Below, piece after piece: positions 15,070-21,160 of a stretch of 21,557 nucleotides of DNA. The notes under the pieces are model-generated. The model saw nothing but the letters and a program-made list of their open reading frames with translations. It did no database searches and was not told the origin of the DNA. Positions within the stretch are counted from its first letter, which is position 1. Each line of letters begins with the position of its first letter. The stretch spans positions 1-21,557 of the forward strand of contig DASQWC010000016.1 of NCBI GenBank assembly GCA_035640475.1, in the 5' to 3' direction. The DNA is from DASQWC01 sp035640475. GTDB taxonomy: Bacteria > Actinomycetota > JAICYB01. A program made the position numbers and the translations under genes.

Positions 15070-15913
15070 AGCCCGCGGGGGGTCCGGGGGACGCAGTGCC
15101 CCCGGTCCAAGGCCTGTCGTCGAGACCTCGAAGCCGCGCGACGGCGTGACGCTCGTCACGCTCAACCGTCCCGACTCGCTCAACGCGATGAACCACGAGC
15201 TTGTCGCCGCCGTCCACAACGTGCTGGACGACCTCGATCGCGACCATTCGACGCGCGTCGTGATCCTCACGGGAGCCGGACGCGCATTTTGCGCCGGCCT
15301 CGACCTCAAGGGAGCCGGACCGGCCCCCGGAACCGACGGCGTCGGACGCGCGCAGGCCGGCATGATCTCGCAGCAGCACATCGCGTCGCTGTACACGCAT
15401 ATGCGCAGCGTGCGAAAGCCGATCATCGCCGCCGTCAACGGCGCGGCCGCCGGCGGGGGATTCGCATTCGCGCTCGCCAGCGATATCCGCGTGGCGGCCG
15501 AATCGGCGCGCTTCAATGTCGCATTCGTCCGCATCGGTCTCTCGGGTTGCGACGTTGGTGTGAGCTATCTGTTGCCGCGCCTCATCGGCGCGTCGAAAGC
15601 CTTCGAGCTGATGCTCACCGGACGGTTCGTCGACTCAGCCGAAGCCGAACGCATCGGACTCGTGTCGCGGGTCGTCCCGGACGGTGAGGTCGTCGATGCC
15701 GCACTCGAGATCGCCGAGCAGATCGCGGCGAACTCTCCGTTCGGCGTGTGGATGACCAAAGAAGTGATGTGGGCCAACCTCGAGACGGGAAGCATGCAGG
15801 CGGCGATCGATCTCGAGAACCGCACGCAGATCCTCACGACGTTCACCGAGGACATGCCGGAGGCTATGCGCGCATTCCTCGAGAAGCGAACGCCGAACTT
15901 CAGAAACGTCTAG
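15050..15913 (+). CDS. Enoyl-CoA hydratase/isomerase family (crotonase) protein
   Basis: Predicted 287-residue crotonase-fold enzyme acting on CoA thioesters, usually in fatty-acid or related degradation. Two oxyanion-hole segments are clear: GRAFCAGLDL (77-86) and NGAAAGGGFAFALASD (130-145). The region GLSGCDVGVSYLLPRLIG (163-180) is where family members place a catalytic acid; here an Asp (168) occurs where classic hydratases have Glu, so the precise reaction is open. The C-terminus NRTQILTTFTEDMPEAMRAFLEKR is typical. The only sensible start is the ATG at 15050. Its first 22 codons are made of two palindromes and give a Gly/Ala/Arg-rich leader unlike the family, so the true start may be misjudged. 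No ribosome binding site is visible. Confidence 0.88.
   Translation: MSAAHARARGGSGGRSAPGPRPVVETSKPRDGVTLVTLNRPDSLNAMNHELVAAVHNVLDDLDRDHSTRVVILTGAGRAFCAGLDLKGAGPAPGTDGVGRAQAGMISQQHIASLYTHMRSVRKPIIAAVNGAAAGGGFAFALASDIRVAAESARFNVAFVRIGLSGCDVGVSYLLPRLIGASKAFELMLTGRFVDSAEAERIGLVSRVVPDGEVVDAALEIAEQIAANSPFGVWMTKEVMWANLETGSMQAAIDLENRTQILTTFTEDMPEAMRAFLEKRTPNFRNV
15081..15108. repeat. GC-rich imperfect inverted repeat in the 5' end of the enoyl-CoA hydratase frame
   Basis: GGTCCGGGGG (15081-15090) pairs with CCCCCGGTCC (15099-15108) with one mismatch around an 8-nt loop. It follows the 15045-15069 palindrome closely, and its G-run/C-run make-up resembles dispersed intergenic hairpin elements in high-GC genomes. 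Confidence 0.6.
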
Positions 15914-16476
15914 CGCGACTTGAACGTCTGGGACTCTTCGCGCTCGAAGGACTCTGAGTTGTCGGTCTCGTTGCGCTCGCGCGTTTCCTCCGATTTGAAC
16001 CGGAAGTCGTCGCCCCGGACCTCGGTCTCCTCGGTTCGTTCCTCCGAGCGGTTGCCGTTCACTTCACGAGTGTCGCGCTCTTCGGTGATCTTGACTTCAA
16101 AGCCGAGTGCGGCAAGCTCCTCCGGTTCGAGAGCGGGAATCGTGACGGGCCCGGACTGAGCGACTATCGGTTGCGAGCGCCGGATCGTGATCTCTTCTTC
16201 ACGCTCACGATCGGTCACCGTGGCCGTCTCGAAATGATCGCGCAGCTCGTCGACCTTGATCCGCACATGCTGCTCCGCGCACAGCGGCGCGAAGAGGAGA
16301 AAGTCTTCGACGGCCGACGCCGTGTCCTCCGGTAGCGGGAGGGGCGTGCACACCGGACCCGACGCCGAAGTCGTAATGGTTTGTCCGGACGCGCTCGACG
16401 GCAGGACGGCGCCGATGGCGATTGCGACGAGCACGATGATCGACGCGCGCCGTCGAGATGAAAGCCTCATTAGCAT
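15910..16476 (-). CDS. Secreted protein of unknown function with a charged C-terminal region
   Basis: I do not recognise this 188-residue protein. It has an Arg-rich start and a Sec-type signal peptide (residues 3-31, core IIVLVAIAIGAVL, ending near SASGQ). A mature part with two cysteines (TPLPLPEDTASAVEDFLLFAPLCAEQ in parts) follows. The last 55 residues or so are almost entirely Glu, Arg, Thr, Asp, Asn and Ser, with repeated R-x-E-E/E-x-R patterns; this is low complexity and probably a disordered or extended helical tail. GAGG lies about 9 nt before the ATG at 16476, which is preferred to the ATG at 16470. It converges on the enoyl-CoA hydratase; the two stop codons overlap within a CTAG. 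Confidence 0.7.
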   Translation of the reverse strand: MLMRLSSRRRASIIVLVAIAIGAVLPSSASGQTITTSASGPVCTPLPLPEDTASAVEDFLLFAPLCAEQHVRIKVDELRDHFETATVTDREREEEITIRRSQPIVAQSGPVTIPALEPEELAALGFEVKITEERDTREVNGNRSEERTEETEVRGDDFRFKSEETRERNETDNSESFEREESQTFKSR

Positions 16477-16562
16477 GGTGCCCGCCTCGTCGCGTCGACT
16501 CTGCCCACACAGTTGATACCAGAAACGGGCCGGAGTTCACACACTTGCGCGCTTGTGACCGC

Positions 16563-16568
16563 TACGCT
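16563..16568 (+). promoter_or_regulatory. Candidate -10 box (TACGCT) for the lipoprotein gene
   Basis: TACGCT is 9 nt before the GTG at 16578, which has no Shine-Dalgarno. The same hexamer precedes the methyltransferase GTG on the other strand. No matching -35 is visible. Confidence 0.3.
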
Positions 16569-16577
16569 CGCAACCGG

Positions 16578-17231
16578 GTGAGGCGCTTGTGCTGCGGCCG
16601 GCCGTTCCCAGCCGTCCTGCTCGTGGCGGTCGCCTTCGCGTCTGTGCTTTCGGCGTGTGTCCGGAGCCCGAACTCGTCCGCCGTATCGACGCCCCTGCCC
16701 GAAGGCGACGACTTCGCCTTCTCCGAGATCCTCACGTTCGCTCCGTCCTCGCCCTCTCCCTCGCCGTCCCCAACGCTCGTCCCGGTCGGTGTCGGCGGGG
16801 GATCGTCCACATCGGGCGGAGGCTCATCCGCTCCGGCCGCGCAGCCCACGCCGACCTCGGGCCGGGTCACGTGTCCGTCCGGGACGGTGACGGCGACGAT
16901 CAACGACTTCTCGACGAGCGACGAGGGCAAGGACCGCAAGGGCAACCAGCAGTGGACCGTCCGTGTGCGCGGGTCGGCGCTCAACAAGACGTCGCGTGCG
17001 ATCCGGGACATCCGCATCACCGTGACCATCCACGCCAACAACGCGCAGTCGGAGTCGGAGACGGCGACGATCGGCAAATGGGTCGGTCAGGGCTCGACGG
17101 CCGACTGGGGTACGGAATTCGATTACGAATCCGAGGATGAGCCGGACGAAGACCAAGCGCGTGTGGTCGTGTCCGGCTGGTCGTGGGGCGACGGCTACGC
17201 CCAGTGCCCGACGCACGGCTCGACCGGCTAG
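16578..17231 (+). CDS. Predicted lipoprotein of unknown function
   Basis: Predicted 217-residue lipoprotein. From the GTG at 16578 the protein begins MRRLCCGRPF, continues with a hydrophobic core (AVLLVAVAFASV) and reaches a lipobox LSAC with Cys27 as the likely lipidated residue. A low-complexity linker follows (SPSPSPSPT, then Gly/Ser and Pro/Thr runs, about 65-115). The C-terminal 100 residues form a beta-rich domain with WTVRVRG, DIRITVTIHANN and VVVSGWSWGDG, resembling extracellular beta-sandwich proteins in general. I do not recognise a specific family. Longer in-frame starts upstream (from 16458) would overlap the divergent gene and bury the lipobox. It ends 15 bp before the selenoprotein gene. 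Confidence 0.72.
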   Translation: MRRLCCGRPFPAVLLVAVAFASVLSACVRSPNSSAVSTPLPEGDDFAFSEILTFAPSSPSPSPSPTLVPVGVGGGSSTSGGGSSAPAAQPTPTSGRVTCPSGTVTATINDFSTSDEGKDRKGNQQWTVRVRGSALNKTSRAIRDIRITVTIHANNAQSESETATIGKWVGQGSTADWGTEFDYESEDEPDEDQARVVVSGWSWGDGYAQCPTHGSTG

Positions 17232-17234
17232 CCG

Positions 17235-17240
17235 TACCCT
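17235..17240 (+). promoter_or_regulatory. Candidate leaderless -10 box (TACCCT) for the selenoprotein gene
   Basis: TACCCT ends 6 nt before the GTG at 17247, with no Shine-Dalgarno in the 15-bp gap after the lipoprotein gene. This suits a leaderless transcript, although read-through from the lipoprotein gene is equally possible. Confidence 0.35.
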
Positions 17241-17246
17241 TTCCCC

Positions 17247-18254
17247 GTGCAGCTCACCCTGATCGACGAACGCCAGATCGACGTCGATGCCGACATCGAC
17301 GGCGAGCGGGTGCTCATCTCGCCGGCCGAGCTCGAGTGGGCGACCGGCTGGCAGCTGAAGCCCGAAGGCTTGTGCAACGGGCCGGTGTGCGTCGTCCTGT
17401 ACGAACCGGTGCAGACCGACGACGGACGCATCGATCTCACCGCCGTCGCGAACGCGCTCGGTCGCTCGATTGCCGTCTGCGTCGAAGGAGGTGTTGCGGC
17501 ACTCGCCGGCGATCCGATGGGAACCGGGCAGACGGGCTCGATCGACGCCCTGGAGCTTCCGAACGTCGACGGGGAATTGGTGCGCATGCAGGACACCGCC
17601 GGACGCAAGCGGCTGCTCATCGCGTGGGCATCGTGGTGAGGGTGCCGCTACGAGCTCCCGGTCTGGGAGCAGATCGTCACAGACTTGCGACCGCACGGGC
17701 TCGAAGCCGTCGCGGTCGCGCTCGATAGCGATCCTGAACACGCGCGACCGTGGATCTCAGCAGCCGGGTTGTCGTTTCCCTGTGTGGTCGACATCCATCA
17801 CCGGACGGCCGAGCTGTACGGCCTGATCAACATCCCGTCGACCGTGTGGTTCGACGAAGAGGGCGTGATGGTGCGCCCGCCGACGATCGCGCCTGGTGAC
17901 GATCGGTTCAAGCAGTACACCGGCATCGATGCGACCGTGCACCACGACGCGCTGCGCCACTGGGTCGTCGAGGGCGAGCAGCCCGACCCCTCGCTCATGG
18001 CTCGTTGGTCGCAGCCGGAAGCCGAGGACCAATCGGCCGCCCGCGCGCACCGCCGCGTCGCGGCGTACCTGCATCGCTCGGGCCGGGACGAGCTCGCGCG
18101 CGAGCACTTCGAGAAAGCCGCGCAGCTCGCGCCCTTCGACTGGACGATCCGCCGCGGCTCGATGTCGATGACCGGCGGCGACCCGTTCGGGCAGGAGCTC
18201 TTCGACTTCTGGACGGAATGGGAGGCGGCCGGCAAGCCCGGCTATAGCGCATAA
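17247..18254 (+). CDS. Selenocysteine-containing thioredoxin-like protein (ResA-like WAxxUGC type)
   Basis: Predicted 335-residue redox protein. The in-frame TGA at 17637-17639 is read as selenocysteine 131; translation without recoding gives two pieces (17247-17639 and 17685-18254). An N-terminal domain (1-95) carries SPAELEWATGW and GLCNGPVC with Cys43 and Cys48. A redoxin/TlpA-like domain follows: ALELPNVDGE, then LLIAWASW-U-G-C-RYELPVWE, where Sec131 and Cys133 form a one-residue-spaced pair. The cis-Pro loop NIPSTVWFDEEG comes later. The C-terminal 70 residues look like a TPR-type helical repeat (YLHRSGRDELAREHFEKAAQLAP). This order matches what I know of the ResA-like WAxxUGC selenoprotein family; the substrate is unknown. 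No signal peptide is visible, so a cytosolic place is likely. The GTG at 17247 is SD-less. The FAD oxidoreductase gene follows 8 bp later. Confidence 0.9.
17637..17677 (+). promoter_or_regulatory. UGA recoding site and bacterial SECIS element
   Basis: The UGA (17637-17639) is followed 14 nt later by a hairpin. The upper stem GCTCCC (17654-17659) pairs with GGGAGC (17665-17670) around the 5-nt loop GGTCT. A lower stem ACGA (17650-17653) pairs with TCGT (17674-17677) across a 3-nt bulge on the 3' side. Bacterial SelB recognises hairpins at this distance with GG or GU in the apical loop, and the GGUCU loop is the same as in the E. coli fdhF SECIS as I recall it. Confidence 0.85.
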
Positions 18255-18262
18255 CCCGGCCC

Positions 18263-19666
18263 ATGCGGATAGCAATCGTTGGTGCCGGCGTGGCCGGATT
18301 GGGTGCCGCGCTCGCGCTTGCTCGCGACGGGAACGACGTCGTCGTGCTCGAACGCGACGCGACGCCGCTGCCCGAGACTCCCGACGAAGCCTTCGAGTGG
18401 AAGCGGCGCGGCGCGCCGCAGGTTCGTCACTCGCACGCGTTCCTCGCGCGCATGCGCAACCTGCTGCGGGACCGGCTCCCGGACGTCCGCGACGATTTGC
18501 TGAAGGCCGGCGCGACCGAGGTCGCCTGGGGCGACATGCTCGTCCCGACGATCGAGGACCGATCGCCGAAAGCCGGCGACGAGGACCTCGTCATGCTCTG
18601 CTGCCGGCGGACGACGTTCGAGTGGGTGCTGCGTCACGCGGCGCTGCGAACCGACAGAGTCGAGCTCCGCGACGGCGTGACCGTGACGGGTCTCCAGTCG
18701 CGCAACGGCCGCGTGACCGGCGTGCACACGAGCGGCGGCGGCATCGACGCCGAGTTCGTGCTCGACGCGACCGGACGGCCGTCCCGGCTCCCGGACCTGC
18801 TGCGCGACATCGACGTCCATCTGCGCGAGACGCGCAGCCCCACCGGGATCGTGTACCTCTCGCGCTTCTACCGCCTCCGCGACGCAGCGCCGAACGGGCA
18901 AGCGTTCAACGGCGCCGACCTCGGCTACCTGAAGTACGCGATCTTTCGCGGCGATAACTCCACGTTCTCGATCACCCTGGCGTACGCATCCGACGACGAG
19001 GAGATGAAGGCGCTTCGCGCCGGCGGAATGTTCGACGCGGCCACGCGTGCGATTCCGGCGATCGCGGAGTGGATGTCGCCCGAGGTGAGCGAGCCGATCT
19101 CGGGCGTCCTGTATATGGGCGGCCTGATCAACCGTGTTCGGCAGTTCCTCGCGGACGGGGAGCCCATCGTGCTGGGCCTGCACGCGGTCGGAGACGCATC
19201 GGTGTGCACGAACCCGCTGTATGGACGCGGCTGTTCGCTCGGCCTGCTGCACGGCGTCCTGTTCGCCGACACGCTCCGCAAGCACACCGAGCCGCGAGAC
19301 TTCGCCCTCGCCTTCGACGACGCCACCCAGCGCGAGCTCGTTCCGTGGTACGTCGCATCCAAGCAGCAGGACGCCGTGAACATGAAGGTGCAGCGCGGCG
19401 AGGAGCTCTCGGACTTCGACGCGTTCGTGCGTTCGCTCATCCAGGACGGCCTGTTCCCGGCCGCGCGCGTCCACGCCGACGTGTCGCGCGCGTGGTTCCG
19501 CACCTTCAACCTTCTCACCAAGCCGGACGCCCTCATCACCGACCCGGACCTTATGCGCGTGATGCTCGAGTTCTACAACGAGCGAGAGTCGCGTCCGAAG
19601 CCGGACCTCATGGGCCCGCCGCGCGAGGAGTTCATGGCCGCCGTTGCCGCCGGGCAAGAGCAGTGA
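18263..19666 (+). CDS. FAD-dependent oxidoreductase
   Basis: Predicted 467-residue flavoprotein with the group-A monooxygenase/halogenase-like layout. The N-terminal dinucleotide fold IVGAGVAGLGAALALARDG is followed by VVVLERD with the Glu that binds the FAD ribose. PQVRHSHAFLARM lies near 50-62. The second FAD motif GLHAVGDASVCTNPLYGRGCSLG lies near 305-330 and is the usual GD segment. The C-terminal 130 residues are helical and family-specific. No signal peptide or lysine typical of flavin halogenases is evident, so I leave the reaction open. The ATG at 18263 follows the selenoprotein stop by 8 bp with no clear ribosome binding site, which suggests coupling to the selenoprotein gene. Confidence 0.87.
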   Translation: MRIAIVGAGVAGLGAALALARDGNDVVVLERDATPLPETPDEAFEWKRRGAPQVRHSHAFLARMRNLLRDRLPDVRDDLLKAGATEVAWGDMLVPTIEDRSPKAGDEDLVMLCCRRTTFEWVLRHAALRTDRVELRDGVTVTGLQSRNGRVTGVHTSGGGIDAEFVLDATGRPSRLPDLLRDIDVHLRETRSPTGIVYLSRFYRLRDAAPNGQAFNGADLGYLKYAIFRGDNSTFSITLAYASDDEEMKALRAGGMFDAATRAIPAIAEWMSPEVSEPISGVLYMGGLINRVRQFLADGEPIVLGLHAVGDASVCTNPLYGRGCSLGLLHGVLFADTLRKHTEPRDFALAFDDATQRELVPWYVASKQQDAVNMKVQRGEELSDFDAFVRSLIQDGLFPAARVHADVSRAWFRTFNLLTKPDALITDPDLMRVMLEFYNERESRPKPDLMGPPREEFMAAVAAGQEQ

Positions 19667-19699
19667 TATCCAAGGGAGCACGCTGGGCGAGGAGGGCAC

Positions 19700-20344
19700 A
19701 TGGCAGATGAGTGGAGCATCCGCGGCGTGCAGTTCTCGAACTGCAACTGCATTTGGGCTTGTCCTTGTCAATTTCAGCACCCGACGACCTACGGTCACTG
19801 TGAAGCGATCGTCGCCGGACATGTCGAGGAAGGAAACTTCAACGGCACATCGCTGAACGGTCTGGACTACGCGCTTCTCATCCACTGGCCCGGCGAGATC
19901 GCCGCCGGCAACGGCTCGGAGCAGGTGATCATCGACGACAGCGCCGACGACGCCCAGCGCGAGGCGCTGAAGACGATCGTGTACGGAGGCGCCACCAAGC
20001 CGCTGGCGACTCACTTCTTCGTCTACAACAGCACGTGTTCGGAGGTGCTCGATCCGGTCTACGCACCGATCGATATGTCCATCGACGTAAAGCAGCGGAA
20101 GGCGAGCATCAACGTGAAGGACTACGTCGAGTCGTCGGGCTTACCGATCATCTCGAATTTCACCGGCGAGCCCTATTCGGTCCGGATCAACCTTCCCGAC
20201 GGATTCGAGTACACGTTTGCCGATATCGGAAAGGGCAAGACGAAGACGCTGGCGAAGGCCGGGGTATCGCTCCAGATCGAAGCGGATGACAGCTACGGGC
20301 AATTCTGCGAGCTGCACATGAATCAAGACGGGGTCATTCGCTGA
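19700..20344 (+). CDS. DUF1326 domain protein
   Basis: Predicted 214-residue DUF1326 protein of unknown function. The family's cysteine cluster is intact: NCNCIWACPCQFQHPTTYGHC, split here as Cys15, 17, 21, 23 and 34. That is a CxC-x3-CPC arrangement that could bind metal or do thiol redox chemistry. The rest is a beta-rich domain (SIDVKQRKASINVKD, then ISNFTGEPYSVRINLP) and no signal peptide is seen. The ATG at 19700 has a clear GGAGGG ribosome binding site. The next gene encodes a DUF2182 membrane protein, the pairing usually seen for this family, so the two probably work together. Metal handling, perhaps copper, is a reasonable but unproved idea. Confidence 0.9.
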   Translation: MADEWSIRGVQFSNCNCIWACPCQFQHPTTYGHCEAIVAGHVEEGNFNGTSLNGLDYALLIHWPGEIAAGNGSEQVIIDDSADDAQREALKTIVYGGATKPLATHFFVYNSTCSEVLDPVYAPIDMSIDVKQRKASINVKDYVESSGLPIISNFTGEPYSVRINLPDGFEYTFADIGKGKTKTLAKAGVSLQIEADDSYGQFCELHMNQDGVIR

Positions 20345-20367
20345 GACAGACGACGTACGCCCCAGTA

Positions 20368-20395
20368 GCGGGAGCCGCGGTTCCGCGGCTCCCGC
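20368..20395 (+). terminator. 13-bp perfect hairpin between the DUF1326 and DUF2182 genes
   Basis: GCGGGAGCCGCGG (20368-20380) and its exact complement (20383-20395) flank a TT loop. It begins 24 bases after the DUF1326 stop and has no T-tract. It could attenuate transcription into DUF2182, protect the upstream mRNA, or be a dispersed palindrome. Confidence 0.5.
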
Positions 20396-20427
20396 GACGT
20401 GATCGCATCGCCGTCCTGAGCGGCCTT

Positions 20428-21144
20428 GTGCTCCTTGCGGGTGTCGCGTGGGCGTACTTGGTTCGCGAGTCGCACATGATGTCCGGCATGTCCATGGGCG
20501 ACATGGAAATGCAAATGTGGACGACGACCGATCTCGCGCTTCGGGTCGCGATGTGGGCCGCAATGATGATCGGCATGATGATCCCGTCGGCCGCTCCGAT
20601 GACACTCGTCTACGCCGCCGTTGCTCGTAAGAGCCAAGAGCAATCCAGCCCGTTGCCCCCGACCTCGGTCTTCGTCGCCGGATACGTCCTGATCTGGACG
20701 CTGTTCAGCGTCGGAGCGGCCGTGGCGCAACGATCCTTGGACCAGGCCGGCCTGCTGTCGTCGACGATGGCATCGACAAACAGCCGCCTGGGTGGCGCAC
20801 TCCTGCTCGCAGCCGGCATCTACCAGCTGACGCCGCTCAAGCAATCATGCTTGCGGAACTGCAGGTCCCCGGCCGACTTCCTCACGCACCATTGGCGGGG
20901 CGGCGGAACCGCCGGTGCGCTCCGCCTCGGCGTGTACCACGGCGTCTACTGCCTCGGCTGTTGCTGGGTGCTCATGGGCCTGCTCTTCGTCGTCGGGGTG
21001 ATGAACCTCGTGTGGGTCGCTGTGATCGCGGGGTTCATCCTCGTCGAGAAGACGCTGCCCTTCGGACGCGCCGGAGGTCGCCTGGCCGGCGCGGCCCTCA
21101 TCGCGCTCGGTATGGCCGCCTTGACCGGAACCTTCACGATCTGA
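20428..21144 (+). CDS. DUF2182 predicted metal-binding membrane protein
   Basis: Predicted membrane protein of at least 238 residues with about five to six transmembrane segments. After the first segment there is a Met-rich loop (HMMSGMSMGDMEMQMW, eight Met in sixteen residues). Then come MMIGMMIPSAAPM, CLRNCRSP and GVYHGVYCLGCCWVLMG, the conserved signatures of DUF2182. The Met, Cys and His content suggests soft-metal binding such as copper. The GTG at 20428 starts in the middle of the first hydrophobic segment. The frame is open upstream through LPRRDRIAVLSGL to the DUF1326 stop but offers no ATG, GTG or TTG before 20428, only CTG codons. The true N-terminus is therefore unsettled. Confidence 0.87.
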   Translation: MLLAGVAWAYLVRESHMMSGMSMGDMEMQMWTTTDLALRVAMWAAMMIGMMIPSAAPMTLVYAAVARKSQEQSSPLPPTSVFVAGYVLIWTLFSVGAAVAQRSLDQAGLLSSTMASTNSRLGGALLLAAGIYQLTPLKQSCLRNCRSPADFLTHHWRGGGTAGALRLGVYHGVYCLGCCWVLMGLLFVVGVMNLVWVAVIAGFILVEKTLPFGRAGGRLAGAALIALGMAALTGTFTI

Positions 21145-21160
21145 TCGGCTCACCATCACG

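Noticed and set aside
15023..15400. 126-residue N-terminal extension of the alpha/beta hydrolase
   Set aside because: It lies antisense to the enoyl-CoA hydratase, shows no conserved sequence, and the ATG at 15022 gives the standard family start.
17685..18254. Separate 189-residue gene starting at ATG 17685
   Set aside because: It is in the same frame as 17247-17639, the codons between the TGA and this ATG encode the missing GCRYELPVWE part of the redoxin fold, and no ribosome binding site supports an independent start.
18242..20014. Long open frame (590 codons) on the minus strand
   Set aside because: It is antisense to the FAD oxidoreductase and DUF1326 genes, shows no family motif, has an Arg/His/Val-rich composition, and is the kind of shadow frame expected in high-GC DNA.
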